Notes: generated from the letters alone by a model not told the origin. DNA of 64,000 bases from JAHQVK01 sp036788295 (GCA_036788295.1 DAIQNR010000019.1:1-64000); one strand, 5' to 3'; shown: positions 20,251 to 30,041, counted from the first letter of the stretch. Numbers and translations are program-made.

Positions 20251-21297
20251 TCAATCCCGCTCGACCGTGAGCGCCCACACGTCGCCGGTCTGCGGGCCTA
20301 CGGGGGCCCCGTTCGAGCGCAGCAGCCCAGCCACCCACAGCACCTCGCCCTGCTCGTCCACCGCGATGGGCCACCGTCCCCGCACCGACGCCGGGATCCG
20401 CGCCTCGGACAGCACGTCCGACACCTTTCGTCGGCCCAAAGACCGTCCGAACGGGCAGATCCGGTCCCCGGGGCGAGGGGGACGAATCCGCACCGCCGAC
20501 ACCAGGCCAGCGTCGAACACCGCCGTCGCCCGGTCCTTCGGCACCTCCCCCGACCAGGACCGGCGCTGAACGGTCACGCCGCGGTCGATCCAATGGGGCT
20601 CGAACCGGGGAGCGGACGAAGGACGGTGAGCCGCCGGTTGGGCGGGCGGCGCGGTGCGGGGCTCGGCGCTCTGGACCAAGCGGCGGGCGAACCCGGGGGC
20701 GTAGCGCCGTTCGAGCAGCGGCAGCAGCTCCTTTCGGATCCGGTTGCGAAGAAAGGCCGGCTCCCGGTTCGTCGGGTCGTCTCGAAACGGCCAGCCCTTC
20801 TGCTCGAGGTAGGAGCGCAGCTTTGGCCTCGGGACGTCGAGCCACGGACGGAGCAGCCGCCCGTTTCGGGCCGGCATCCCGACGAGCCCCGCCCCGCGAA
20901 GCAGCTTGAGGAGCACGGTCTCGGCCTGGTCGTCGCGGGTGTGGGCGAGCAGGACGAGCTCGGCCCCCGCCTGCACTCTCATCCGCTCGAGCGCCGCGTA
21001 GCGGAGAGCTCGAAGCGTGGCCTCGTCCGCCGACGGGGGGTCGAGCGTCGTCACGAGCCACTCGAGGCCGTGTTGTTCGGCGAGCCGGGCCACGTGCTCG
21101 GCGTCTTCTCTCGAGCCCGGCCGCACCCGGTGGTCCACATGACCAGCGACCACCCGGGCGGGCCCGAGCAAGACGACCGCCACCCGGAGCAGCGCCACCG
21201 AATCGGGGCCGCCCGAGCAGGCGACCAGGACCCGCTCGGTGCCCGCTCGCTCGACCCCGGCGGCGGCGAGCGCCCGCTCGCAGGCGGCGACCAGCAT
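20251..21297 (-). CDS. tilS: tRNA(Ile)-lysidine synthetase
   Basis: About 348 residues. The N-type ATP pyrophosphatase P-loop is VLVACSGGPDSVALL. Downstream motifs HVDHRVRPGS, LLAHTRDDQAETVLL and FRDDPTNREPAFLRNRIRKELLP are typical of TilS. The enzyme converts C34 of the minor tRNA-Ile anticodon to lysidine. The family's C-terminal tRNA-binding domain is represented by the last ~70 residues (RPPRPGDRICPFG onwards). The ATG at 21297 is preferred; a TTG at 21333, directly after the upstream TGA, would add 12 residues. Confidence 0.93.
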   Translation of the reverse strand: MLVAACERALAAAGVERAGTERVLVACSGGPDSVALLRVAVVLLGPARVVAGHVDHRVRPGSREDAEHVARLAEQHGLEWLVTTLDPPSADEATLRALRYAALERMRVQAGAELVLLAHTRDDQAETVLLKLLRGAGLVGMPARNGRLLRPWLDVPRPKLRSYLEQKGWPFRDDPTNREPAFLRNRIRKELLPLLERRYAPGFARRLVQSAEPRTAPPAQPAAHRPSSAPRFEPHWIDRGVTVQRRSWSGEVPKDRATAVFDAGLVSAVRIRPPRPGDRICPFGRSLGRRKVSDVLSEARIPASVRGRWPIAVDEQGEVLWVAGLLRSNGAPVGPQTGDVWALTVERD

Positions 21298-21333
21298 GAA
21301 TCTCGCGTAGCCCCGGTCCGGACCGTTCGCCAA

Positions 21334-22422
21334 TCATCGGAGCGAGATCGAGTAGTCGTTGATCGCGCCGCGAAACCCGTAGACGACCACGAAATAGGGC
21401 CCGTCGCGCGGGGCCCGAAACCGCACCTTCTCGTCGTCGTCGGTGGAGCCCCCCCACGCGACCCGCGGTCCGTCCACCGCCCCATCGTGCACCGTCACGT
21501 CGAGGTCGCCGTGGTTGTGCTCGAACTGGACGTGCACCGAGGCGATGCCCCCTTTGCCGAGCTCGACCCGGAAGACGTCCCGGTCGTCGTGGCCGATCCA
21601 CGGCGCGCTGGTCTCGAAGCCGAGCCGCGCGGCGGTGGCGTCCGGCTCTTCGTCGTTGGGCTCGAACGGGTCGGGGGGGCGCGGCGGGGCCCCGAAGGCG
21701 GAGGCGCGAAGCCCGAGCCCCGCTCGCTCCGGCAGCGCGGCGGCCACCCGGATCGCTCGATTGGCGAGGCCGTCCCCCGTCCCGCCGAGGTGCACCGCGA
21801 TGAGCTCGTCGGTCTCGACCGAAAACAAGGGCGCCCCGATCCCGCCCGGAAACCCCGGCGCCGCGTGCTCGAACGTCGATGCGGGGGAGAGGACGACCCC
21901 CTGGCTGACCGACTTGTCAGGCAATGGGTCGCCGCCCTGCTGCACGAGGTACAGCCCGAGTCCGGGCGCGACGTGACCGGCCCGGATCGGGGCCGAGCCG
22001 AACCGGGCTCCCGGCTCGCCTTCGCAGGAGAGCAGCGCGAGCCCATCGCCCCGAAACACGGCGCGGTCGCACGGGTACCGCGCCCACTCGGCCCGCGGCA
22101 CCCCGCGCTCCCGGCGCAAGAACAGCTCCGTACCCGACAGCGGCTCGGCGGCGCAGGCCTCCGCGGTGAGCGCGAGGTCGGTGCCCACGAGCGCGGCGGT
22201 GCACCAGGTGCCGTCGGGCCACCGGGCGAGGAATCCGACCGCCCGCGTCCGCTCCCGAACCGGGCCGCGGGCGTCGAAGGCCCCGGCATACAGCAGCTCG
22301 TTTTCGGTCTCGAACCGCTGCACCGCCGGAAACTCACCCTCGAGCGCGAAGAGCCCGGTCACCGGATCCCCGCCGCCAGGGACGCAGCCGAGGAGGAGCA
22401 GACCCGCGATCGACCCGCGCAT
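21334..22422 (-). CDS. Lipoprotein with a trypsin-like fold (catalytic residues lost) and a PPC-type C-terminal domain
   Basis: 362 residues. The signal peptide ends in LLLLGC (lipobox Cys13). Residues 55-245 follow a chymotrypsin-like fold, but the TAAHC motif is TAEAC (Ala89 for the catalytic His) and the GDSGGP motif is GGIGAP (Ile195 for the catalytic Ser). It is therefore very probably a pseudoprotease. A DPFEPNDEEPDAT linker introduces a C-terminal beta-sandwich (about 255-362; HDDRDVFRVEL, VHVQFEHNHGDLDV, FVVVYGF) like the bacterial pre-peptidase C-terminal (PPC) domain of secreted enzymes. It may act as a surface binding or scaffold protein. It lies directly upstream of tilS, with 0-36 nt depending on the tilS start. 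Confidence 0.65.
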   Translation of the reverse strand: MRGSIAGLLLLGCVPGGGDPVTGLFALEGEFPAVQRFETENELLYAGAFDARGPVRERTRAVGFLARWPDGTWCTAALVGTDLALTAEACAAEPLSGTELFLRRERGVPRAEWARYPCDRAVFRGDGLALLSCEGEPGARFGSAPIRAGHVAPGLGLYLVQQGGDPLPDKSVSQGVVLSPASTFEHAAPGFPGGIGAPLFSVETDELIAVHLGGTGDGLANRAIRVAAALPERAGLGLRASAFGAPPRPPDPFEPNDEEPDATAARLGFETSAPWIGHDDRDVFRVELGKGGIASVHVQFEHNHGDLDVTVHDGAVDGPRVAWGGSTDDDEKVRFRAPRDGPYFVVVYGFRGAINDYSISLR

Positions 22423-22579
22423 GCCTTCGTCGGTCGGAGGCGAAGCGGAGCGGAAAAGCAGAGGAGCCTCGGCCCCGCGATCCGTGCGCGGTCCGGTCGC
22501 GATCCGGGTGACGCCGACGAGCCCCCGCGCTCGCCATGCGCCTCCCCCGATCCATCCCGATCCGCCGGAGGCCGTGGCG

Positions 22580-23761
22580 TCAGCGCTCGACGATCGCGGC
22601 GATGCCTTCCCCGCCGCCGATGCACAGGGCGGCGAGGCCGCGGCGGCCGCCGGTCGCGGCGAGCGCGTGGACCAGGGTCACCAGGATCCGGGCCCCCGAG
22701 GCGCCGATCGGGTGACCGAGCGCGACCGCGCCGCCCCGGACGTTGACCCGGGATCGGTCGAGGCCGAGCAGCCGCTCGTTGGCGATGGAGACCACGGAGA
22801 AGGCCTCGTTGATCTCGAACAGGTCCACGTCCTTCACGGTGAGCCGTTCTTTGGCGAGCGCCCGCTCGATCGCCTTGGCCGGCGCGGTGGTGAACCAGGC
22901 CGGGGCCTGCGCCGCCCGGGCCTGCCCGGTCAAGGTCGCGAGCGGCGCCCTGCCCTCGCGCTCGGCGAAGGCCCGAGACGCGAGCACCAGCATCGCCGCG
23001 CCGTCGTTGAGCGAAGAGGCGTTGGCCGCGGTGACCGTGCCCTCTCGGTCGAACGCGGGCCGAAGCTCGGAGAAGCGCTCCGGTTTGGCCCGCCCCGGCT
23101 CCTCGTCGGCGTCCACCCTGGTCGGAGGGCCTCTCCGGTTCTCCACCGGCACCGGCACGATCTCGGCGGTAAACGCGCCCGACGCCTGCGCCTCGAGCGC
23201 CCGGCGGTAGCTCTCCCGGGCGAACTCGTCTTGCGCCGCGCGATCGATCCCCATCTCCCGGGCGCACAGCTCGGCGGCGCTGCCCATGTGAAAGTCGTTG
23301 TAGACGTCCCAGAGGCCGTCCTTGACGAGCCCATCGACGAGCGTCTGGTCCCCGAGCTTGAACCCGGCGCGGCCGCCCGACAGGTAGTGGGGCACGTTCG
23401 ACATCGACTCCATGCCGCCGGCGAGCACGACCTCGGCCTCGCCGGTGCGGATCTGGCTCGCCCCGAGCAGCACCGCTTCGAGGCCGGAGCCGCAGACCTT
23501 GTTGACGGTCGTGCAGGGGACGGAATCGGGGAGCCCTGCCCCGAGCGCCACTTGGCGGGCGGGCGCTTGGCCCATGGCCGCCGGGAGCACGGCGCCGACG
23601 AAGACGAGGTCCACCTGCCCCTTCGAGACGGCGGCCCGCTCGAGCGCGGCCGCGGCGCTGATCGCGCCGAGCTTCGGGGCGCCCAGCGGGGCGAGCGCGC
23701 CTTGGAACGCCCCGATCGGGGTCCGGGTGGCGGCGAGGATGACGACGTCGCGCGGGTTCAT
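22580..23761 (-). CDS. Acetyl-CoA acetyltransferase (thiolase)
   Basis: 393 residues, full length for a degradative or biosynthetic thiolase. Catalytic Cys lies in CTTVNKVCGSGLEA, and the C-terminal motifs VALGHPIGASGARIL and AALCIGGGEG hold the catalytic His and second Cys. It interconverts two acetyl-CoA with acetoacetyl-CoA and CoA. It is the last gene of a run of tightly overlapping genes, overlapping the TPR lipoprotein gene by 4 nt. AtoB, PhaA or FadA-type roles cannot be told apart from sequence here. Confidence 0.92.
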   Translation of the reverse strand: MNPRDVVILAATRTPIGAFQGALAPLGAPKLGAISAAAALERAAVSKGQVDLVFVGAVLPAAMGQAPARQVALGAGLPDSVPCTTVNKVCGSGLEAVLLGASQIRTGEAEVVLAGGMESMSNVPHYLSGGRAGFKLGDQTLVDGLVKDGLWDVYNDFHMGSAAELCAREMGIDRAAQDEFARESYRRALEAQASGAFTAEIVPVPVENRRGPPTRVDADEEPGRAKPERFSELRPAFDREGTVTAANASSLNDGAAMLVLASRAFAEREGRAPLATLTGQARAAQAPAWFTTAPAKAIERALAKERLTVKDVDLFEINEAFSVVSIANERLLGLDRSRVNVRGGAVALGHPIGASGARILVTLVHALAATGGRRGLAALCIGGGEGIAAIVER

Positions 23762-24918
23762 GGGGCGAGGGTGAAAAGCCCCTCCTCCGATGTCAACGAC
23801 GCCACCTGCGTGCTGAAGAAGACGTAGCGCTCGATGTAGTCCTCGACCTGCTGCCGCAATTCGTCGGGCAAGAGCAGCATCACCGCCGGAGCGCGGGGCG
23901 CGATCGCCTCGAACAGCACGACCGCCTCGAGCAGGCCGCTCTCCACCGCCGCGAGCAAGGCCCGCTCATCCGCGGCGGTCGTAGGCCGGCCGGCGTCCCC
24001 CGTGGAGCCCGGGCCGGCGTCCTCCGGGCCCGCCGAAGCCCGGCCGGCGGTGGCGGCCGCTTGGTGCACGAGGCACTCCCGGTACATCGCGAGCCGAAGC
24101 GGGTCTTCGCTGACCGGGGAGCGGTCGTAGCACCCGGCCTCGTGCTGCCAGCAAGCGAGGCAAGCGGCGAGCGGGTACCAGCGCCGCCCGTCGTCGCGGT
24201 CGAGCAGGATGCGAACTTCATCGGGCCCGGCTTCGATGCGGATCCGAGGCGCGAGCCGAGACGGCCGCAACGACAGCGCGAGCTTCGCGAGCGTGAACAG
24301 CAAGCGGTCCTGCACGACCTCGTTGCCCTGGTTCAGCAAGAAGGCCTGCGTGAGCGAGGCCTTGGCCCGGTGGCGGTGGCCGAGCTGCAGCAATGTATCG
24401 CCCAGGAAGAGATGGGCCTGGTAGTCGAAAGGGTTGAGCTCGAGCGCGAGAAGGAACGCCTCTTCGGCCTCGATGTAGCGGCCGAGCATGAACAGGGCGT
24501 TGCCGAGGTAGGTGTAGGTCTTGAAATAGTCGGGCTCGAGCTCGGCGGCCTCTGCGTACAACCGCCGCGCTTCCTCGAAGTCCCCGGCGGAGAACGCCTC
24601 GGTGGCCTGCAAGTACAGCGGGCGAAGATCCGGCCCCGGTGGGTGGGACCGAAGCCTCGGTCGCCCGGACTGCTCGAGCACCTCGACGTACGGGTCGAGC
24701 CTGCCCGCGTTCTCGAGCCCGGCGATCGGCACGAGCTCGGACAACGGGGTCGGCACAACCTCGCCCCCGGCGACGACGCGATAGCGGCGCGGACTGTCCC
24801 GGAGAACAGCCTCGATCCGGTCCGGCCGCCCTCCGCTCTCGGCGGTGTCGAAGGCCGGCTCGCCGCCGGCCGCGCAGCCGAGGAGCACCACCCAAGAGCC
24901 GGCGGCTGCTGGCCTCAC
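23758..24918 (-). CDS. TPR-repeat lipoprotein of unknown function
   Basis: 386 residues. The signal peptide has the lipobox LLGC (Cys15). About three tetratricopeptide repeats run from residue 105 to 205 (for example FEEARRLYAEAAELEPDYFKT, YIEAEEAFLLALELNPFDYQA), implying protein-protein contact. The second half has a strand-rich region with a Cys-rich segment (ACLACWQHEAGCYDRS) that could form disulfides, then an Ala/Gly/Pro-rich linker and a helical end. It sits between an unknown 130-residue protein and thiolase with 4-nt overlaps on both sides. The role is unknown; an envelope-assembly function is a guess. Confidence 0.75.
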   Translation of the reverse strand: MRPAAAGSWVVLLGCAAGGEPAFDTAESGGRPDRIEAVLRDSPRRYRVVAGGEVVPTPLSELVPIAGLENAGRLDPYVEVLEQSGRPRLRSHPPGPDLRPLYLQATEAFSAGDFEEARRLYAEAAELEPDYFKTYTYLGNALFMLGRYIEAEEAFLLALELNPFDYQAHLFLGDTLLQLGHRHRAKASLTQAFLLNQGNEVVQDRLLFTLAKLALSLRPSRLAPRIRIEAGPDEVRILLDRDDGRRWYPLAACLACWQHEAGCYDRSPVSEDPLRLAMYRECLVHQAAATAGRASAGPEDAGPGSTGDAGRPTTAADERALLAAVESGLLEAVVLFEAIAPRAPAVMLLLPDELRQQVEDYIERYVFFSTQVASLTSEEGLFTLAP

Positions 24919-25307
24919 CCGTCCTCGCCCTCCGAGGGCTCGGTCGCCTCCACTTCGGGCGTGATCTTCCCGTCGGCGTTGCGACGGAAACGCACGGAGA
25001 GCTTCACGTCGGCTTGAACGCTGGTGAGCACCTTGATGACCTCCGATGAGAGGTCGACGTGACGCAGGAAGTCTTTCACTTCGCTCGCGACGATCCGCAC
25101 GATCTCCCGCTTGGTGCGGTCGGTGGTGGACAGAAAGAACTGAAGCGCTTCCTTCGACACGGTCTGGGTGCTGTGGACCGAATCCATGGTGTTCTCGATC
25201 GCTCGCCGCACGAAGTCGGGGACGCTCCGGGCCCGGTTTCGAGCCTCCCGGCGGGCGAGCTCCTCCGCGTCGAGTTCGGCGGTCCAGTCTCGGTCTTTGG
25301 TCATCAT
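24915..25307 (-). CDS. Conserved-looking helical protein of unknown function
   Basis: 130 residues, not recognised. No signal peptide or membrane segment. It is mostly helical with charged residues (RRAIENTMDSVHSTQTVSKE, VRIVASEVKDFLRHVDLSSE), with a strand-rich, acidic C-terminal end (KLSVRFRRNADGKITPEVE). Helical organisation and a thiolase two genes away recall phasin-like granule proteins, but I see no sequence motif that shows this. It overlaps its neighbours by 4 nt on both sides. Confidence 0.65.
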   Translation of the reverse strand: MMTKDRDWTAELDAEELARREARNRARSVPDFVRRAIENTMDSVHSTQTVSKEALQFFLSTTDRTKREIVRIVASEVKDFLRHVDLSSEVIKVLTSVQADVKLSVRFRRNADGKITPEVEATEPSEGEDG

Positions 25308-25717
25308 TGGTCTCCCGGGGCCTCGAGCGTGAGGGTGTATCGGTTGGAGCGGCGGCCGGCGGCGTCGGCCAACAAAAACCCGATTCTCACCCGCTCCTTG
25401 GGCCAGAGGGCCCGCTCGAGTCGCACATCGACCTCGAGGCGCCCCGCCTCTGCCTCGGGCGGCACCGGCGGGCTCTGGGCAGAGAACAGCGCCGCCATCG
25501 GCAGGCTCGCGCGCCGGCGTCCCGCCACTTCGAGGTCGAAAAGCCCTGCGCCGAGATCCCGGTCTTCATCCTCGAAGTGGACGGCGAACCGAAGCGTCTC
25601 GGGCGCCTGGGGCCGCTGCTCGAGGAAGTCCACCTCGAGGATCCGGGGATGGCCCGCCTCGGGCATCCCCCCGCAGGCGAGGCACGCCCCGCCCAGCGCG
25701 AGCCCGATTCGCCTCAT
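25304..25717 (-). CDS. Small probable lipoprotein, unknown function
   Basis: 137 residues. A short hydrophobic N-terminus reaches a Cys in CLACGG, a possible lipobox. The rest is predicted beta-sandwich-like (RILEVDFLEQRP, RFAVHFEDEDRDL, RLEVDVRLERALW, RVRIGFLLADAAGRRSNRYTLTLE), resembling a small immunoglobulin-like or CARDB-type domain. Its stop overlaps the start of the 130-residue gene. Nothing more specific can be said. Confidence 0.6.
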   Translation of the reverse strand: MRRIGLALGGACLACGGMPEAGHPRILEVDFLEQRPQAPETLRFAVHFEDEDRDLGAGLFDLEVAGRRRASLPMAALFSAQSPPVPPEAEAGRLEVDVRLERALWPKERVRIGFLLADAAGRRSNRYTLTLEAPGDQ

Positions 25718-25732
25718 CGTCGGGCGACCGTA

Positions 25733-26362
25733 TCACTCCAGGTCCAGGACCCGCCAGCTTCCCCCCTCCTCACGCAGCCGCACCTCCTTGCCCGCCCCGT
25801 AGGGAATGCGCGCGAAGGGGCCATCGACGACAGCCGTGCCGGGGGCGATCCGGCCGAGCTCGGCCCGGGCTCGCTCCACCCGGGGCCGGATCGACCGCAG
25901 GTGGTGCTCGAGGGCCGAGTCGGTCGCGAATCGAGGCTGGTGCTCATCCGGGATGAGCCGCCGCAAGATTTCGAGGTGCCGGGGCGCGCGGAGGGCATCC
26001 GCGGCAAAGAAGAACGTGGCCGCCGCCCGCTCGGGCGTATCGCACCGAGGCAGCACCAAGCCGCCTTCGGCGACCCGCCACCCGTCGTCCTCCTCGGTGA
26101 GCACGACCGTTCGGCCGCCGAGCTCGAAGGTCAGCCGCCGGACCCGGCCCCCCAGGGCGTCTGCCGCCTCGGCCCGCGCTTCTTGGCCCGTCCACCGCTG
26201 GAACTCGGCCTCATCGTAGACCTCACGGGTGGCGGCGTCGGACAGGCGCCGCAGCTCCGACGCGTCGCCGCGGGCGAGCGCGGCCCTGTAGGCCTCGAGC
26301 GCCGCCTCTGGACCGCTCGCCCGGCAGCCGGCGCAGGCGAGCACCAGGACCCACCCCCTCAT
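25733..26362 (-). CDS. Lipoprotein of unknown function (lumazine-binding-like/NTF2-like pattern)
   Basis: 209 residues from the ATG at 26362, which overlaps the pyrC' stop (ATGA). The signal peptide VLVLACAGC ends at a lipobox Cys. The segment PEAALEAYRAALARGDASELRRL, followed by a strand pair ending in DDGWRV, resembles the N-terminal part of NTF2/DUF4440-like envelope domains. A related pattern appears again near the C-terminus (GGSWRVLDLE). The role is unknown. It is placed between pyrimidine genes and a run of lipoproteins. Confidence 0.65.
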   Translation of the reverse strand: MRGWVLVLACAGCRASGPEAALEAYRAALARGDASELRRLSDAATREVYDEAEFQRWTGQEARAEAADALGGRVRRLTFELGGRTVVLTEEDDGWRVAEGGLVLPRCDTPERAAATFFFAADALRAPRHLEILRRLIPDEHQPRFATDSALEHHLRSIRPRVERARAELGRIAPGTAVVDGPFARIPYGAGKEVRLREEGGSWRVLDLE

Positions 26363-27654
26363 GGCCCCCGGCCTTCGCGGTCGTGCACGACCTCCCCGTT
26401 GGCCATCGTCCACAGCGCTCGGCCCAAGAACGCTCGCCCCAGAAACGGCGTGTTGCTGGAACGGGAGCGGGAATCGGCCGCGCGGAACACCCAGGGCTGG
26501 GCCAGGTCGAGCAAGCACAAGTCGGCCGGGCCCCCAGGCGCGATTCGGCCGATGTCCTGCCGGCCGATCACCCCGGCCGGGCCGCGGGTCAGCACCGCGA
26601 TCGCCCGCTCGAGCGTGAGCCGTCCTTGAGCCACGAGGCCGAGCACGACCGCGGCGGCGGTCTCGAAGCCGATCGCGCCCGGCGCGGCGCGGTCGAACTC
26701 GACGTTCTTTTCGAGCTCGGTTCGCCCCCGGTGGTCGGTCGCGACCGCGTCGATGGTGCCGTCACCGAGCGCCCGGACCATCGCGTCCACGTCGGCGGCC
26801 GTCCGCAGCGGCGGCCACACCTTCGCCGCGGTCTCGTAGCCGAGCACCGCCTCGTCGGTCAGCGCCAAGTGGTGGGGCGTGACCTCGGCGGTGACCCGAA
26901 CCCCCCGGCGTTTGGCCTGCCGAATGAGGTCCACGGCGGTCGCGGTGGAGATGCGCCCGAGGTGCAGCCGGGCTCCGGTCAGCTCGGCCAGCGCGAGGTC
27001 CCGCGCCACCCCGACCGCCTCGGCCGCGGCCGGGACCCCCTCGAGGCCGAGCCGGGCCGCCACCTCGCCTTCGTGCATCACCCCCCCGAGCGACAGGCTC
27101 TCGTCCTCGGGGTGGGTGGCGACCGGCATCCGCAGATCGAAGGCGGTCTCGAGCCCGTAGCGGAGCAGTCGGCTGTCCCGGACCGCTCGATCGGCGTCCG
27201 TGAACAGGAGGCAGCCCGCGGACGACAGTTTGCCCATCTCGGCGAGCCGCTCTCCCTGCCGGCCGACGGTGAGGGCCCCGGCCGGAAACACCCGGACGCT
27301 GCCCGCCGCCCGAGCCCGGGCCAAGATGAGCTCCACCACCTCGACCCGGTCGATGGTGGGCTCGGTGGTCGGCATCATCACCACGCTCGTGTAGCCGCCG
27401 GCGGCAGCGGCGGCGGTGCCGGTGGCGATCGACTCGGCTCGGGTGGAGCCCGGCTCCCCGAGGTGGGCGCGAAGATCGATGAGACCGGGGACGAGCAGCA
27501 GGCCGCCGGCGTCCACGACCGCGTCGACCCTGGTGCCCGGCTCGGCGGCCAGCGTCGCCACGTGGGGCCCCTCCACCAGCACGCTCGAGTCGGATCGGTC
27601 GAGCCCGGCGCCCGGATCGAACAGGCGAGCCCCGCGGATCAACGTTCGGCGCAT
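26359..27654 (-). CDS. pyrC': Dihydroorotase-like protein PyrC' (probably non-catalytic partner of aspartate carbamoyltransferase)
   Basis: 431 residues, amidohydrolase fold of the dihydroorotase family. Metal ligands are changed: DxHxHLREPG reads DLRAHLGEPG, so the first His is Arg62 and the substrate Arg is Gly66. The segment usually ATDHAPH is ATDHRGR. The HHLxLTD segment is kept. In Pseudomonas-type ATCase, an inactive DHOase homologue encoded next to pyrB is needed to assemble the enzyme; this gene fits that role, as it overlaps pyrB by 16 nt. Start ATG 27654 follows GGCGGAGG. An active dihydroorotase must be encoded elsewhere if the pathway is complete. Confidence 0.85.
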   Translation of the reverse strand: MRRTLIRGARLFDPGAGLDRSDSSVLVEGPHVATLAAEPGTRVDAVVDAGGLLLVPGLIDLRAHLGEPGSTRAESIATGTAAAAAGGYTSVVMMPTTEPTIDRVEVVELILARARAAGSVRVFPAGALTVGRQGERLAEMGKLSSAGCLLFTDADRAVRDSRLLRYGLETAFDLRMPVATHPEDESLSLGGVMHEGEVAARLGLEGVPAAAEAVGVARDLALAELTGARLHLGRISTATAVDLIRQAKRRGVRVTAEVTPHHLALTDEAVLGYETAAKVWPPLRTAADVDAMVRALGDGTIDAVATDHRGRTELEKNVEFDRAAPGAIGFETAAAVVLGLVAQGRLTLERAIAVLTRGPAGVIGRQDIGRIAPGGPADLCLLDLAQPWVFRAADSRSRSSNTPFLGRAFLGRALWTMANGEVVHDREGRGP

Positions 27655-28607
27655 CGAGCCTCCGCCCACGGTCCCTGTCCCATCGCCCGCTCGAGCACCG
27701 CCATCCGGGCGGCGATCCCGTTTCGAACCTGGTGGGCCACCACCGAGGTCGGTCCGTCCGCGACCTCGGGGTCGATCTCGATGCCGCGGTTCATCGGTCC
27801 GGGGTGCATCACGAAGGCGGTGGGTTTCATCGTGGCCGCCCGGGCCGCGGTCAGACCATAGGTGCGGGTGTAGTCGGCGAGGCTCGGGAAGGCCGGCGGC
27901 CCCTGCATTCGCTCGAACTGCACCCGAAGCATCATGACCGCGTCGGCGAGCTGCACGATCTCGTCCACGTCCCGCACGATGCGGGCCCCGAGCGGCTCGA
28001 GCGTCTTCGGCACCAGGGAGCGGGGTCCGCCGAGCAGCACCTTCGCCCCGAGCTTGCGGAGCAAGAACACGTTCGAGCGGGCGACCCGGGAGTGGGCGAT
28101 GTCACCGATGATCCCGATCGTGCGCCCGTCGAGGGACTCGAGGCGATCGAGCAGCGTCAGCGCGTCGAGCAGGGCTTGGGTCGGGTGCTCGTGGGCTCCA
28201 TCGCCAGCGTTGACCACCGCGGCGTCGCCGACGCTCTCGAGGGCCTCGGCTAGCAAGAGCGAGGCCCCCGCCGAAGGATGCCTGAGCACGATGACCCCCG
28301 GCTCCATCGCGGCGAGCGTGCGCCCGGTGTCCCAGAGGGTCTCGCCCTTGGCCACCGAGCTCGAAGCCGACGACACGCTGGTGGTCGAGGCGCCGAGCCG
28401 CTGCGCGGCCAGCTCGAAGGACACCCTCGTCCTGGTGCTGTTTTCGTAGAACAGGGTGACCACCGGCACCCCGGCCAGCGCGCTCGCCGGCGCCGGCCCC
28501 TGCCGAAGGGCGCGGGCGCGGTCGAGCAGCCGCCGGATCTCGGTGGCGTCGAGGTCTTCGATCCCGGTCAAGTGCCGGTGGGCATGCACGAGCCGCGCCG
28601 GCCGCAT
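27639..28607 (-). CDS. pyrB: Aspartate carbamoyltransferase catalytic subunit
   Basis: 322 residues. Carbamoyl phosphate-binding motif FYENSTRTRVSFE, HPTQALLD, GDIAHSRVARSN and the aspartate-loop HPGPMNRGIEI are all present, so the enzyme should be active. It makes N-carbamoyl-aspartate, the first committed step of pyrimidine synthesis. A regulatory pyrI is not seen; the overlapping pyrC' points to the class A (PyrB-PyrC') holoenzyme. The start lies 1 nt after the stop of the upstream membrane protein gene. Confidence 0.96.
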   Translation of the reverse strand: MRPARLVHAHRHLTGIEDLDATEIRRLLDRARALRQGPAPASALAGVPVVTLFYENSTRTRVSFELAAQRLGASTTSVSSASSSVAKGETLWDTGRTLAAMEPGVIVLRHPSAGASLLLAEALESVGDAAVVNAGDGAHEHPTQALLDALTLLDRLESLDGRTIGIIGDIAHSRVARSNVFLLRKLGAKVLLGGPRSLVPKTLEPLGARIVRDVDEIVQLADAVMMLRVQFERMQGPPAFPSLADYTRTYGLTAARAATMKPTAFVMHPGPMNRGIEIDPEVADGPTSVVAHQVRNGIAARMAVLERAMGQGPWAEARCAER

Positions 28608-28608
28608 G

Positions 28609-29106
28609 TCAGCGACCCGCGCAGCGGCACCCGTAGGCGAGCTCGTTCAGCCAGTTCTTGTCGTCCCGCGGAACCAGGCTCATCGAGTACGACGTCTCGT
28701 ACGGGATCGTCACCGTGGCCCCGATCAGAGGGAGCTCGTAGTCTCCGACGTACCGAAAAGCGATCTCGCAGGTCTCGCCGATCGAGAGCGCTCGGTCTTG
28801 CTTGAGCGCTGGGACCCCACGAAGCGACTCTTCGGAGTAGGGGATGCGCTCGAAGCGAAAGTTGTCTTTCGAGAGCCGCAGCCGGGTGCGGCGGGTTTCC
28901 TTGAGGAGCCGGTCGAAGACGACCTGGTCGTTCGGCTCGGCGTACGCGTGCGCGCAGGCCCGCCGAGCCATGCCCGACACCTGAAGCAGCGGCCAGAACA
29001 TCGGCACGAGGAACCACGCCGCGTACACCAAGACGGCGAAGATCACGGCGAGACCGACGGACACGGAGTTGATCCGCCGCGGCTTCTTCAGCTGGTAGAC
29101 GCTCAT
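28609..29106 (-). CDS. Single-pass membrane protein of unknown function
   Basis: 165 residues with one transmembrane helix (about 15-40: VGLAVIFAVLVYAAWFLVP), preceded by a short basic cytoplasmic tail, so the remainder is probably periplasmic. The soluble part has paired Cys near the end (GCRCAGR) and a strand-rich middle (ETCEIAFRYVGDYELPLIGATV). Not recognised. It lies between sucD and pyrB on the same strand, 1 nt from pyrB. Confidence 0.65.
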   Translation of the reverse strand: MSVYQLKKPRRINSVSVGLAVIFAVLVYAAWFLVPMFWPLLQVSGMARRACAHAYAEPNDQVVFDRLLKETRRTRLRLSKDNFRFERIPYSEESLRGVPALKQDRALSIGETCEIAFRYVGDYELPLIGATVTIPYETSYSMSLVPRDDKNWLNELAYGCRCAGR

Positions 29107-29167
29107 CCGCGGGGCGAGACCCTACGCGATCGCCGGCTGAACGAGAACCAGACCGTCGCTCCCGCCG

Positions 29168-30040
<873 letters not shown>

Positions 30041-30041
30041 C

